Shown: positions 1 through 9,009 of the stretch, piece after piece
Position numbering within the stretch: position 1 is the first letter of the stretch
Layout of the letters: the number at the start of each line of letters is the position of its first letter
Assembly (NCBI GenBank): GCA_947591495.1
Contig: CANQDG010000017.1
Coordinates: forward strand, 1 to 39,017
Reading direction: 5' to 3'
Origin: an uncultured Bacilli bacterium
GTDB taxonomy: Bacteria > Bacillota_I > Bacilli_A > ML615J-28 > CAG-313
Length of the DNA stretch: 39,017 nucleotides
Notes under the pieces: model-generated
Told to the model about the DNA's origin: nothing
Seen by the model: only the letters and a program-made list of their open reading frames with translations
Databases searched by the model: none
Made by a program: the position numbers and the translations under genes

Positions 1-3
1 TAA

Positions 4-48
4 AACCTGTGAAAATGTATAGGGAGACCCTACACTTCTTCACAGGTT
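4..48. other. Imperfect long hairpin at the window edge
   Basis: Positions 4-24 pair with 28-48 around a 3-nt AGA loop, with three mismatches; the outer ten bases (AACCTGTGAA/TTCACAGGTT) pair perfectly. On the + strand no T-run follows it. On the - strand it runs into TTTTA at the window edge, so it could be a terminator for a leftward transcript or a bidirectional one. The left context is missing, so the role is unresolved. Confidence 0.5.
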
Positions 49-115
49 CCTAAAACCCTACAGAAATTCACATATCCGAACTTTTTTATTAAGTATAGAT
101 AAAAAGATAAAACAA

Positions 116-144
116 TTGAAAAAAAAGTCATTTTAGCATATAAT
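116..144 (+). promoter_or_regulatory. Sigma-A-type promoter of the GDPD/InlB lipoprotein gene
   Basis: TTGAAA at 116-121 and TATAAT at 139-144 are separated by exactly 17 bp. The start codon at 172 follows, with an AAGGA ribosome-binding site at about 155-159. No operator-like symmetry is evident. Confidence 0.75.
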
Positions 145-171
145 TGTAATGAAAAAGGATGATGAGTTCGA

Positions 172-2034
172 ATGAAAAAATATATTATTAGTTTATGCTT
201 TATTTTTTTAACAACTTTATTACTTACTAGTTGTCATAAAAAGGTGGTTATTAATTATTTAGTTGAAGATGATGAGTTTATAAATGCTTCAATTAATCAA
301 GAACCAAAAATGGGTGACAATCTGTATGAAATTCTAAAAGATGTAACTGTTAATAAAAAGGGACATGAATTTCTTGGCTGGTCACTCGATGGTGAAACGC
401 TAATTTCAACTAATCAAAAGATTACAACTAAAAAAATAGATGTTAAACCACTTTTTGCCAAATTAAAATATACGATAACTTATATTATTGGTGATGAAGA
501 AGAAGTGGAAACTTATGAATATCAAGAAGCAATTGTTCCACCTACCACCCCAGTTAAAATAGGTTATAATTTTATTGCTTGGGATCAAGAAATTCCATCG
601 GTTATGCCAGATGAAGATTTGGTTATTACAGCTTTATTTGATGATGCGCTTTTTACGATAACTTACATAATTGATGAAGAAGAAACCGAAGTAGTATCAT
701 ATAAATATCAAGAAACAATTAGTAACTTTGTTCCACCTGCTAAAACCGGATATACATTTAGTGGTTGGGATCAAGAAGTTCCAGCTGTTATGCCTGCTAA
801 AAATTTAACATTTAAAGCCATATATCGCAAAAACACTTATACGATAACTTATCAAGTAGCCGGTGTAACTTATTTAACAGAAACTTATGAATATGGCGCT
901 CCAATTATAAAGCCCCAAGATCCCCAAAAAGAAGGAAATACCTTTACTGGTTGGAGTAATCCTATTCCAGATGTCATGCCTGCCAAAAATTTAATTTTTA
1001 AAGCCAAATTTACGATTAATAATTATACGATAACTTATCAAGTTGAAGGTGAAGAAGATACCATTAGAACTTATCAATATGGTTCACGCATTGGAATGTT
1101 TAAACCATTTAAACAAGGATTATCATTTGTTGATTGGGATGAAAAATTACCTGAAACGATGCCCGCAAGAAATTTGGTTGTCAGTGCTATTTTTGAAGAA
1201 TGGAAAGTGGCAAAGGAGGCAAATGGCAGTAAGTTAATGTTTATTGGGCATGCGGGAAGTTATTTAGGGATCATGAATAGTGAAGAAGCTATTTTAAATG
1301 GTATCAAAGTTAAAGGATATGATGCCATTGAGTGTGATATTAAACAAACAAGTGATGGTGTTTTTGTTTTATGTCATGATGATACTTTTAATGGATTAAA
1401 TCTTGCTAGTACCAATTGGGCTAATTTAAAAGATGTTGAATATACGGCTAAAAGAGGTAATGTTTATACAACTAAAATTTGTACACTAGAAAGATATTTA
1501 GCAATTTGTAAAGAATATTCAGTATATGCGGTTATTGAATTAAAATCATCAAAAGGAATTACATCAACTGATCAATCAAGAATGGCGGCCTTAATGGAAG
1601 TTATTGAAAAAGCTGGAATGTTAGATTATACCATTTTACTAACCTCACAATGGGAATGCCTTAAATGGGTAAGAGAAAATGGGTATGATTATATTCCTTG
1701 TCAATATTTAGTTAATTCAGCTGATAGTGAAACGATTTTAAATCGTTGTATCGAATGGAATTTTGATGTTAGTTTTAATATTTCATCAACTAATACCAAA
1801 GAATGGATCGATCGTTATCATGAGGCAGGATTAAAGGTTTCAAGTTATACTTATACCCAATATGTTGAAGCTATAGTGCTACAAGAGTGGATTAATAAGG
1901 GGGTTGATTTTGTAACTTGTGATGTTTTAACAAGAAATGATGTAACAATTCCTGATCAAACAAGTAATTCAACTTCGGTATTAAACAATTTAAAAAAACA
2001 AGTTAACATAATTAAAAAAATGAATAAATTATAA
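172..2034 (+). CDS. Lipoprotein with InlB B-repeats and a C-terminal glycerophosphodiester phosphodiesterase (GDPD) domain
   Basis: The N-terminus is a lipoprotein signal (hydrophobic stretch ending LLTSC, lipid Cys at about residue 21), so the protein should sit on the outer face of the membrane. Residues about 25-350 are a chain of InlB/Listeria-Bacteroides beta-grasp repeats, each starting TITY and carrying a G-x-x-F-x-x-W-D motif and an MPAKNL-like turn. From residue 356 a GDPD domain begins: HAG (H360), then IECDIKQTSDG, CHDD and VIELK, matching the family's HRG, E-x-D and HD metal and catalytic motifs. GDPD enzymes cleave glycerophosphodiesters to an alcohol and glycerol-3-phosphate. 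A surface form could act on lipid head groups or teichoic-acid-type polymers; that substrate is inference. ATG at 172 fits both the RBS and the signal peptide. A terminator follows at 2047. Confidence 0.85.
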   Translation: MKKYIISLCFIFLTTLLLTSCHKKVVINYLVEDDEFINASINQEPKMGDNLYEILKDVTVNKKGHEFLGWSLDGETLISTNQKITTKKIDVKPLFAKLKYTITYIIGDEEEVETYEYQEAIVPPTTPVKIGYNFIAWDQEIPSVMPDEDLVITALFDDALFTITYIIDEEETEVVSYKYQETISNFVPPAKTGYTFSGWDQEVPAVMPAKNLTFKAIYRKNTYTITYQVAGVTYLTETYEYGAPIIKPQDPQKEGNTFTGWSNPIPDVMPAKNLIFKAKFTINNYTITYQVEGEEDTIRTYQYGSRIGMFKPFKQGLSFVDWDEKLPETMPARNLVVSAIFEEWKVAKEANGSKLMFIGHAGSYLGIMNSEEAILNGIKVKGYDAIECDIKQTSDGVFVLCHDDTFNGLNLASTNWANLKDVEYTAKRGNVYTTKICTLERYLAICKEYSVYAVIELKSSKGITSTDQSRMAALMEVIEKAGMLDYTILLTSQWECLKWVRENGYDYIPCQYLVNSADSETILNRCIEWNFDVSFNISSTNTKEWIDRYHEAGLKVSSYTYTQYVEAIVLQEWINKGVDFVTCDVLTRNDVTIPDQTSNSTSVLNNLKKQVNIIKKMNKL

Positions 2035-2046
2035 AGTAAAATAAAT

Positions 2047-2083
2047 AAAATGTGCACCTCAAAAGGCACATTTTATCGTTTTT
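2047..2083 (+). terminator. Rho-independent terminator after the GDPD lipoprotein gene
   Basis: A perfect 9-bp stem AAAATGTGC/GCACATTTT (2047-2055 with 2066-2074) is followed by a T-rich tail. It separates the first gene from the YczE-like gene. Confidence 0.75.
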
Positions 2084-2104
2084 AAAGACTTTTAAAGGAG
2101 AAAT

Positions 2105-2113
2105 TGGTATAAT
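2105..2113 (+). promoter_or_regulatory. Extended -10 promoter of the YczE-like/phosphoesterase/WG-repeat operon
   Basis: TGGTATAAT (TATAAT at 2108-2113 preceded by TGG) gives an extended -10. No good -35 lies 17 bp upstream. The RBS GAAGGGA follows at about 2124-2130, ahead of ATG 2136. Confidence 0.6.
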
Positions 2114-2135
2114 ATTATAAAAAGAAGGGATTAAA

Positions 2136-2789
2136 ATGAAAATATGTAAAAAAATAACGGGCGTTCTTTTAGGAACCATTTTATTAGGTTTAGGCGTTAG
2201 TTTTTATAAATTATCATCACTTGGCCAAGACTCATTATCGGCGATGGTTTATTCAGTTATGTATTTAGTTAACAATGAACACCTTCCTTATATGTTTTGG
2301 TATATTTTAATTAATTTTCTCTTTTTAATTGTTATGCTATTTACTTTGCGCAAAAAAATAAATATCGGAACTATTATTAATTTTTTATTAACAGGCGTTT
2401 TTTGTGATCTTTTTGTGCGTTTATTTTTAATTTGCAACTTAGATAGCAATTTATGGTTTATTAAGGGGCTTTATGGTATTTTAGGACTTATTATTATAAG
2501 TATGGGAATTGCTTTATATGCCGGGGCTAATTTAGGAGTTGCTCCATATGATAGTATGCCTCTAGCTTTAGGCAAACTATGCCCTAAAATATCATATAAA
2601 TATACAAGAATAATAGTTGATTTATTATGCACTTTAATTGCTTTAATTATTGGCGTTTTTATTTTAAGACGCTCCGATATTATTGGTTTTAATACCATTT
2701 TAACCTTTATTTTTATGGGACCTTTAATTACTTTATTTAGTAAATTTTTTAGTAAATATTTTTATCAAGAGGAGCAAGCATTTAAATAA
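2136..2789 (+). CDS. YczE/YitT-like integral membrane protein
   Basis: This 217-residue protein is almost wholly hydrophobic, with about five or six predicted transmembrane helices: an N-terminal helix, two around residues 50-100, one near 105-130, and two at 160-205. The motif G-A-N-L-G-V-A-P-Y-D-S near residues 129-139 resembles the glycine-rich G-x-x-P-x-D signature of YczE/YyaS/YitT-type Bacillota membrane proteins, whose function is not established. Its stop overlaps the next start by one base (TAATG at 2787-2791), so it is translationally coupled to the phosphoesterase. An AAGGGA ribosome-binding site and an extended -10 promoter support the start. A function as a transporter would be guesswork. 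Confidence 0.7.
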   Translation: MKICKKITGVLLGTILLGLGVSFYKLSSLGQDSLSAMVYSVMYLVNNEHLPYMFWYILINFLFLIVMLFTLRKKINIGTIINFLLTGVFCDLFVRLFLICNLDSNLWFIKGLYGILGLIIISMGIALYAGANLGVAPYDSMPLALGKLCPKISYKYTRIIVDLLCTLIALIIGVFILRRSDIIGFNTILTFIFMGPLITLFSKFFSKYFYQEEQAFK

Positions 2790-3232
2790 TGAAAATAGTT
2801 GTTGTTAGTGATTCCCATGGAAATAGGGAAATTTTGCAAAAGATTGTTAATGATAACCAAGATGCATCTTTATTCATTCATGCCGGTGATAGTCAAGTGT
2901 TACCACAGGCTATTGATCCTTTTAGAGCTGTTAAGGGCAATTGTGATATCGGTTATGATTATCCAAAAGAATTATACATAGAAACCCCATATGGTAATAT
3001 TTATGTAACTCATGGTCATCAATTTTATCAAATTACGAAAGACTTTATTAAGAGTAAACATTGTAAAATTTTTATTTTTGGGCATACCCATAAACATTAT
3101 TTAGAAAAATGCGAAGATAGTTATGTTTGTAATCCTGGATCAGTTACTAGACCACGTGATAAAACTAATGGGACATATCTTGTTATTAATCTTACCCAAA
3201 ATGATGTAAATTTTGATTTTAAATATTTGTAA
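2789..3232 (+). CDS. YfcE/MJ0936-family metallophosphoesterase
   Basis: A single-domain calcineurin-like phosphoesterase of 147 residues, close to the usual length of the COG0622 family. The metal-binding motifs appear in order: D-S-H near residues 8-10, H-A-G-D near 34-37, G-N-C-D near 52-55, T-H-G-H near 76-79, and G-H-T-H near 99-102. Family members hydrolyse phosphodiesters in vitro (bis-pNPP, sometimes 2',3'-cAMP); the physiological substrate is unclear. ATG at 2789 overlaps the upstream stop by one base and has AGGAG at about 2770-2774. The protein has no signal peptide and should be cytosolic. The RBS of the next gene overlaps this gene's stop codon. Confidence 0.85.
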   Translation: MKIVVVSDSHGNREILQKIVNDNQDASLFIHAGDSQVLPQAIDPFRAVKGNCDIGYDYPKELYIETPYGNIYVTHGHQFYQITKDFIKSKHCKIFIFGHTHKHYLEKCEDSYVCNPGSVTRPRDKTNGTYLVINLTQNDVNFDFKYL

Positions 3233-3242
3233 GGAGGAAATA

Positions 3243-4589
3243 ATGAAAATAGTTAAGAGAACTTTTTTAAGTGTTGTTTTATTAATATTATGTTTAAGTG
3301 TTTCAAGTTGTAGCATTAATCAAACAAAAAAAACGTATAATAAACAAATGCAACTGTTTTCTGATGGCTTATTACCAGTAGCAAACGCCGAAGATAAATG
3401 GGGCTTTATTAATAAAAAAGGTCATACTAAAATTGCTTTTGCGTATGATGATGCCCGTGCTTTTCATGATGGTCGCGCAATAGTTGAACAAGATGATGAA
3501 TACTTTTTAATTAACAAAAAAGGCCGTAAAGTGACTAGTAGTTATGATAAATTAAAATATGATGAAGAAACTGGTCTATACATTTATAAAGATGATAATG
3601 ATAAATATGGTCTTATTAATAAAAATGATAAAAAAATTGTTGATGCTGAATATGACGATATTGACTATTTTTCTGAAGGACTTGCAATTGTTGAAAAAAA
3701 TAATATTTATGGCTTTATTAATAAAAAAGGTAAAATGGTAATTGATTTAAAATATAGTGATGCGCAAGCTTTTAATTGTGGTTTAGCCCCTGTTCAGTCA
3801 GCTAGTGGTAAGTGGGGATACGTCAATCAAAAAGGTAAAGTAGTTGTTGAATGTATATATGATTATGCTAATGCTTTTGAAAATGATTTAGCATCATATG
3901 CTAGAAAAGATTTTACGACTAATGAAATTACAAGATTTGTGATAAATTCTAAAGGTAAAATTCTTTTTGAAGAAAATGACAAACAAAAATTATATGATTT
4001 ATATAGTGGATATTATAGCGTTGGTAATCAAGATACAAAACAAATAACCGTTTATAATCAAAAAAATCATCCAATCTTATCCTTTGATGATTCATATTAT
4101 TTAGAACTATCTTATATAAACCTTGGCATCATTGTTACTAGTAATGAGGATCATTTTGTTATATATAATACTTCTGGTAAAATGCTATTTGATTTGAATG
4201 ATCATCATGAATTAAATTATAAAACAATGAATTTGTCTTTTATTGATTTTTATGATCAAAAAATATATTTTTATGTTAAAAATGAAGAAGAACTAAATAG
4301 TTATTATATAAAAGGTTCAAAGCTTCAAAAATTACCTTTTTTAGGAATTGTCCAGTTTGCGTATAAAAAATATTATGTTGTTCAAAATGAAGCATCTTTA
4401 TTAGGTGTTATTGATAATAAAGGTAAACTTATTATTGATTATGATGAATATGAAGGCATTAGTATATCAAGTGATGGTTTTATTATAATGTTAATAGATG
4501 GTAAGTTTACGATTGCGACGCTTAAAGGACAAGTAATCGCAAGGGATTTAGAATATTTAGAAAGTCCTAGCTATAGTGAATTACTATAG
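3243..4589 (+). CDS. WG-repeat lipoprotein
   Basis: The start is ATG 3243 because AAGGAGG at 3231-3237 lies at ideal spacing and the product then begins with a clean lipoprotein signal (MKIVKRTF..., lipid Cys after VSS). A start at 3213 would add ten residues with no signal role. The mature protein carries at least four WG repeats (K-W-G-F-I-N-K-K-G, K-Y-G-L-I-N-K-N, I-Y-G-F-I-N-K-K-G, K-W-G-Y-V-N-Q-K-G), each followed by a Y-D-D/A segment. More diverged copies extend to the C-terminus. WG-repeat proteins are probable binding scaffolds; no ligand can be named. The gene is third in the operon starting at 2136 and is followed by a strong terminator. Confidence 0.85.
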   Translation: MKIVKRTFLSVVLLILCLSVSSCSINQTKKTYNKQMQLFSDGLLPVANAEDKWGFINKKGHTKIAFAYDDARAFHDGRAIVEQDDEYFLINKKGRKVTSSYDKLKYDEETGLYIYKDDNDKYGLINKNDKKIVDAEYDDIDYFSEGLAIVEKNNIYGFINKKGKMVIDLKYSDAQAFNCGLAPVQSASGKWGYVNQKGKVVVECIYDYANAFENDLASYARKDFTTNEITRFVINSKGKILFEENDKQKLYDLYSGYYSVGNQDTKQITVYNQKNHPILSFDDSYYLELSYINLGIIVTSNEDHFVIYNTSGKMLFDLNDHHELNYKTMNLSFIDFYDQKIYFYVKNEEELNSYYIKGSKLQKLPFLGIVQFAYKKYYVVQNEASLLGVIDNKGKLIIDYDEYEGISISSDGFIIMLIDGKFTIATLKGQVIARDLEYLESPSYSELL

Positions 4590-4613
4590 TAAGTTTTAAT
4601 AATCAAAATAATA

Positions 4614-4657
4614 AACCTTCTATGTTTATCGTTTATTAAACTTAGAAGGTTTTTTCA
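4614..4657 (+). terminator. Rho-independent terminator after the WG-repeat gene
   Basis: AACCTTCTA (4614-4622) pairs with TAGAAGGTT (4643-4651); an inner GTTTA/TAAAC stem extends it across one mismatch, and a run of T follows. It ends the 2136-4589 operon. Confidence 0.9.
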
Positions 4658-4701
4658 TCTTTAATAAACTAATCAAATTGTAAGATTTTTCCCCTAAAAA
4701 A

Positions 4702-4710
4702 TGGTATAAT
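4702..4710 (+). promoter_or_regulatory. Extended -10 promoter of the M18 aminopeptidase gene
   Basis: TGGTATAAT, with TATAAT at 4705-4710, and no convincing -35. The leader to the start codon at 4789 is about 70 nt and carries AAAGGAG at 4774-4780. Confidence 0.6.
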
Positions 4711-4788
4711 TATTACAAATATATGGAAAATTTAATAATAGTATAGAATGCCATATATTGTAAAAAATAAGTAAAAGGAGTGATTTTA

Positions 4789-6153
4789 ATGTACGCAAAA
4801 AATATTTGGAAAGACGCTAGTGAAGAAAAAATGCAAGCTATTATGGATTTTTCTGAAGGATATAAAAAATTTATTACAAAAGGTAAAACCGAAAGATTAT
4901 GTGTTCAAGAAGCCCTTGAACTTGCTAAAGCAAAAGGTTATCAAGACTTAAGCAAGGTTAAAACGTTAAAAGTAGGCGATAAAGTTTATTTAACAAATAT
5001 GAATAAAAATCTCGTTTTATTTCAAATTGGTAAAAAACCAGTTGTGGAAGGATTACGTGTTTTAGGTGCTCATATTGATTCACCTCGCCTTGATCTTAAA
5101 CAAAATCCTTTATATGAAAAAAATGATTTTGCTTTACTCGATACCCATTATTATGGCGGAGTAAAAAAATATCAATGGGTTACTATTCCACTTGCAATTT
5201 ATGGTGTAGTTGTAAAAAAAGATGGAACTTTAATCAATGTGGCAATTGGTGATGATGAAAATGATCCAGTTTTAGGTATCAGTGATTTATTAATTCATCT
5301 TGCAAGTGAACAATTACAAAAAACGGCTGCTAAAGTTATTGAAGGTGAAGATTTAGATGTAACTTTTGGTAGCATTCCTTTAAAAGATACTGAAAAAGAT
5401 GCGGTTAAAGCTAATATTTTAAAAATATTAAAGGATAAATATAACTTTGAAGAAGAAGATTTTTTATCAGCTGAATTAGAAGTTGTTCCAGCAGGTAAAG
5501 CGCGTGATTATGGCCTTGATCGTAGTATGATTGCGGGATATGGTCATGATGATCGGGTTTGTGCTTATACATCTTTAATGGCTCTTTTAGATAGTAAACC
5601 ATCTGATTATACAAGTTGTTGTATTTTAGTCGATAAAGAAGAAGTAGGTAGTATTGGCGCAACCGGTGCTCAATCTGTTTTCTTTGAAAATGCGATTTTA
5701 GATTTATTAACGCTTCAAAATAACACCAGTTTAAAAGATTTACGATTAGCTCTTGCTAGAACTAAAATGTTATCAAGTGATGTTAGTGCAGGTTTTGATC
5801 CATTATTTGCTGGAGTAAACGATGCTAAAAATGCCGCATATTTAGGTAGAGGTATTGTTTTTAATAAATATACTGGTTCTAGAGGTAAAAGTGGTTCTAA
5901 TGATGCTAATCCTGAATATATTGGTTGGGTTCGAATGGTTATGGATAAGAAAGATATTCATTTTCAAACAGCTGAACTTGGCAAAGTTGATCAAGGTGGC
6001 GGTGGCACCATTGCCTATATTTTAGGTAATTATAATATGAATGTTTTAGATGCAGGAATTGCCGTTTTAAATATGCATGCACCAATGGAAATTGTTTCCA
6101 AAGCTGATGTTTATGAGGCTTATAAAGCATATCAAGCCTTCTTAGAAGAATAG
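4789..6153 (+). CDS. M18-family aminopeptidase (aspartyl aminopeptidase-like)
   Basis: A cytosolic dinuclear zinc exopeptidase that removes N-terminal (often acidic) residues. The M18 signatures are present in order: A-H-I-D-S-P-R (H95), Y-G-H-D-D-R (D254/D255), D-K-E-E-V-G-S (E284/E285), S-S-D-V-S-A-G-F-D-P (D331), G-S-R-G-K-S-G-S-N-D, and M-H-A-P-M-E (H430). These correspond to the metal ligands and catalytic Glu of the family. At 454 residues it has the usual length and is complete. ATG 4789 is chosen over GTG 4780 because AAAGGAG at 4774-4780 then sits 8 nt upstream; the GTG would overlap the RBS. The downstream ribokinase gene follows after 22 bp without a terminator. Confidence 0.9.
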   Translation: MYAKNIWKDASEEKMQAIMDFSEGYKKFITKGKTERLCVQEALELAKAKGYQDLSKVKTLKVGDKVYLTNMNKNLVLFQIGKKPVVEGLRVLGAHIDSPRLDLKQNPLYEKNDFALLDTHYYGGVKKYQWVTIPLAIYGVVVKKDGTLINVAIGDDENDPVLGISDLLIHLASEQLQKTAAKVIEGEDLDVTFGSIPLKDTEKDAVKANILKILKDKYNFEEEDFLSAELEVVPAGKARDYGLDRSMIAGYGHDDRVCAYTSLMALLDSKPSDYTSCCILVDKEEVGSIGATGAQSVFFENAILDLLTLQNNTSLKDLRLALARTKMLSSDVSAGFDPLFAGVNDAKNAAYLGRGIVFNKYTGSRGKSGSNDANPEYIGWVRMVMDKKDIHFQTAELGKVDQGGGGTIAYILGNYNMNVLDAGIAVLNMHAPMEIVSKADVYEAYKAYQAFLEE

Positions 6154-6175
6154 GAAAAAATCGCATAGTGAAAAT

Positions 6176-7102
6176 ATGTTAAAAATAGCCGTTATAGGCC
6201 TTAGTGGTCAATCAATTTTTCTTAATCTTAACCATTTACCAAAGCCATCTATCACAAGTTTTGCACAATCTTATCATCAAGAACCCGGCGGTAAAGGTTA
6301 CAATCAAGCAATAGCTTTAAAGAAAATGGGTTGCGATGTAAGTTATTTATCGAAAGTTGGAAATGATCAAAATGGCTTAGAATGCCAAAATTATATGGAT
6401 AAGTATCATATTAATCATTATTTTATTAAAGTTAATCAAGCAAATACGCCCGTAGGGGTTATATTAACTGATAAGCAAGGTGAAAATGAAGTAATTGTTT
6501 ATCAAGATTTGCAATTAACTTTAACATATGATGATTTAAAAATCTTTGAAGATGAAATCAAAAAGGCGGATGTTTTGTTAATTCAGTATGAAATTGATCA
6601 AAAAATTTTGAAAGAGGCCATTAAAATAGCAAAAGAAAATCATACTAAAGTTATTTTAAATCCCGCTCCTGCTCATTATCAAGATTTATCATTATTAAAA
6701 ATGGCTGATATTTTAACCCCTAATCTTGAAGAAGCTAAAACGCTCTTTGCAATACCAAATAATTATACTTTAGAAGAAATTGCAAGATATTTAATGCCTA
6801 AGATTACTAATACTTTAATCATTACGCTAGGTAAATTAGGAGCATTATTGATAAATCAACATACTTATCAATTTTTTGCGCCATATGAAGTTGAAGCTGT
6901 TGATACAACCGGTGCTGGCGATACATTTAATGCGGGCCTTGCAAGATGTATTTCTTTAGAAATGCCAATTGATGAGGCAATTAAGTATGCGATTGTTGCT
7001 TCGGCTTTAAGTGTTACTAAACCTTATGTGATGGATGCTATTCCAACCCATGATGAAATTTGTAAAGTTCTAAAATTATATAACTTGAAACAAAAAAGCT
7101 AA
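6176..7102 (+). CDS. rbsK: PfkB-family carbohydrate kinase, ribokinase-like
   Basis: This 308-residue kinase matches ribokinase length and layout. An N-terminal substrate-side G-G-K-G-Y-N-Q-A motif lies near residues 39-46. The C-terminal ATP/anion-hole signature D-T-T-G-A-G-D-T-F-N-A-G starts at D243, with catalytic base D249. PfkB kinases phosphorylate sugars or nucleosides from ATP; ribose to ribose-5-phosphate is the likeliest reaction here. No ribose transporter is adjacent to confirm the substrate. It follows the aminopeptidase closely with only a weak SD (AGGAAAA, far upstream), so coupling is likely. The promoter of the next gene overlaps its last codons. The symbol is tentative. Confidence 0.8.
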   Translation: MLKIAVIGLSGQSIFLNLNHLPKPSITSFAQSYHQEPGGKGYNQAIALKKMGCDVSYLSKVGNDQNGLECQNYMDKYHINHYFIKVNQANTPVGVILTDKQGENEVIVYQDLQLTLTYDDLKIFEDEIKKADVLLIQYEIDQKILKEAIKIAKENHTKVILNPAPAHYQDLSLLKMADILTPNLEEAKTLFAIPNNYTLEEIARYLMPKITNTLIITLGKLGALLINQHTYQFFAPYEVEAVDTTGAGDTFNAGLARCISLEMPIDEAIKYAIVASALSVTKPYVMDAIPTHDEICKVLKLYNLKQKS

Positions 7103-7113
7103 TATGGTATAAT
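7085..7113 (+). promoter_or_regulatory. Sigma-A promoter of the MurQ/GCKR-like gene
   Basis: TTGAAA at 7085-7090, a 17-bp spacer and TATAAT at 7108-7113, with TGG just before the -10. The -35 lies inside the 3' end of the upstream kinase gene. Confidence 0.8.
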
Positions 7114-7159
7114 ATTTTGGCTAAATTGTAAAAATCAAAAGAATAAAGGAGATATTATT

Positions 7160-8992
7160 GTGATTTACAAGACAATTACTAATTATAAAGAAGCAACAAA
7201 AGACTTTTTAGAAAATGAAAAACAATTTCATTTAGGAGTAATTCCTACGGAGCAATCTAATCCACTTACTAAAAATTTAAGTGCAACAATTGCTAAAGAT
7301 ACAGCTCAAGGTGTCAAAACAATTCTTAGCGCTGATAAAAATATCGCTAAAGTAGCACGTGGACAATTTGAAACAGCTGAATTTAAAGCTTTTGTTGATG
7401 ATATTAAAAGATGTATGGACGAAAGAAAAAAAGTTGTTTTTTCAAGCGTTGGTGCATCAGGTAGAATGGCGATTCAAATGGATGGCGCATGGCGTAGTTT
7501 TTGGCAAGGACTAGTAGATAAAATTCCTGCTCATCGTTTTGAATTTTTAGAAATGGCTGAAGTTGTAAGTAGTTTTACAACTGGTGGTGATCGAGCTTTA
7601 GTCCGTTCAGTTGAAAACTTCGAAGACTATATGACATTTGGGGCAAGACAAGTCGATGAGGCTAATATTGGTCCTGGTGATGTTCTAGTTGCTTTATCAG
7701 AATGTGGGCTTTCTGCAAGTATTAATGGTTCAGCAGTTAGAGGTTATGAATTAGGCGTTAAAACTTATTATTTATTCTGCAATCCGGAAAAGATTTTAAG
7801 AAAACATTTAGATCGAGCACGTGCTGTTTTTGAATGCTTAGATGAATATCAAAAAAATCAAAAGAAGGGCATTGATAATGGTAAATATATCGTTAAAATC
7901 CCTCTTTATGTTGGCAATATGGCCGTTTCAGGTTCAACTCGTATGCAAGTTACAACAGTTGAATTGCTTGCGGCAGGTGCAGCCTTAGAAGTTGCAGCAA
8001 ATCGCTGGTTACAAGAAAACTTAACTGAACAAGAATTAGCAGTTATCAATAAACAAGTACTTACACTTAATGAATATGCTGATGCCTTTGTTATGTTAAA
8101 TAAACAATTATCAAGTGGTAAAGCTTTAAAAGGACTTGCACAAGCTGTTGATTTTGAAGTAAATACTTATAACCAAAAAGGTCTTGTTACTTATGTAACG
8201 CATGATTATTTACTCGATATTATGACTGATACAACTGAGCGTCAACCAACCTTTACGCTTCCACCATTTAGAAAATTTAATGACAAGCAAAGTGAAGTTT
8301 CATGGGCTTATATTAAAGATCCGCTATATCCTAATGAAGTTGCATGGCAACATGTTTTCCGTCGTCCAATTAAAGGTTTAGAGTGGACCAAAGAAGATTA
8401 TATTACAATGAAAGCTAGCGAAGATATTATTAATAATCCACCAAAAGTAAGTGGTGAAGAAGTTTTAGAATATGTTATTGGTAATGAAGATGATCCATCA
8501 AGATATTCAAGACCATGTTCACAACTTGTATTGATTGATATTAATGGTTCCGCAACTCCTGAAGTTGTCGCTTGGTATAATCGTGAACTTAGCAAATATA
8601 GCGGTGGTAAAGTTATTCGTTTTGGTCAAATCCCCGCAACCAAAATTGCTAAAGATGAAATTAGAATACCAGTTGAACTTCCAAGAACTTGTACTGATAT
8701 TATGTATCATTTACTTGTTAAAGTTGCTTTCAATGCTTTAAGCACTGGTACAATGGCTAAAATGGGTAGAGTTTATGGTAACTGGATGGTTCAAGTTTTA
8801 CCAACTAATAAAAAATTAATTGACCGTTCATCTAGAATAATTGCTAATCTTGCTAATATTCCTTATGAAAAAGCGGTTGAAGAATTTTTCTATTCATATT
8901 ATAATCGTAAACCAGCTGATGAATATCGTGAATCATATGTTGTTGAAACTTTAAATCGTCTTGGTTTTGATCCTAAAGCAGATATAAAATAA
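7160..8992 (+). CDS. MurQ/GCKR-like double-SIS-domain protein
   Basis: This 610-residue protein shares features with N-acetylmuramate-6-phosphate etherase (MurQ, about 300 residues) but is twice as long, like the glucokinase regulatory protein GCKR. The N-terminal half has T-E-Q-S-N-P-L-T, G-A-S-G-R (98-102), G-G-D-R-A-L (142-147), S-V-E-N-F-E-D (150-156) and G-S-T-R-M (258-262). After about 250 extra residues, probably a second SIS unit, the MurQ-like tail returns with S-T-G-T-M, V-Y-G-N-W-M-V and P-T-N-K-K-L. The residue aligned by eye with catalytic Glu83 of E. coli MurQ is Ala110, while the Glu114 equivalent (E155) is kept. It may therefore bind sugar phosphates rather than act as an etherase; this is inference. 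GTG 7160 is the start, with AAAGGAG at 7145-7151. Confidence 0.75.
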   Translation: MIYKTITNYKEATKDFLENEKQFHLGVIPTEQSNPLTKNLSATIAKDTAQGVKTILSADKNIAKVARGQFETAEFKAFVDDIKRCMDERKKVVFSSVGASGRMAIQMDGAWRSFWQGLVDKIPAHRFEFLEMAEVVSSFTTGGDRALVRSVENFEDYMTFGARQVDEANIGPGDVLVALSECGLSASINGSAVRGYELGVKTYYLFCNPEKILRKHLDRARAVFECLDEYQKNQKKGIDNGKYIVKIPLYVGNMAVSGSTRMQVTTVELLAAGAALEVAANRWLQENLTEQELAVINKQVLTLNEYADAFVMLNKQLSSGKALKGLAQAVDFEVNTYNQKGLVTYVTHDYLLDIMTDTTERQPTFTLPPFRKFNDKQSEVSWAYIKDPLYPNEVAWQHVFRRPIKGLEWTKEDYITMKASEDIINNPPKVSGEEVLEYVIGNEDDPSRYSRPCSQLVLIDINGSATPEVVAWYNRELSKYSGGKVIRFGQIPATKIAKDEIRIPVELPRTCTDIMYHLLVKVAFNALSTGTMAKMGRVYGNWMVQVLPTNKKLIDRSSRIIANLANIPYEKAVEEFFYSYYNRKPADEYRESYVVETLNRLGFDPKADIK

Positions 8993-9009
8993 ATGTAAAT
9001 AACTAAAAT

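Noticed and set aside
4-48. Terminator of an upstream + strand gene.
   Set aside because: No T-run follows the hairpin on the + strand; kept only as an unassigned hairpin.
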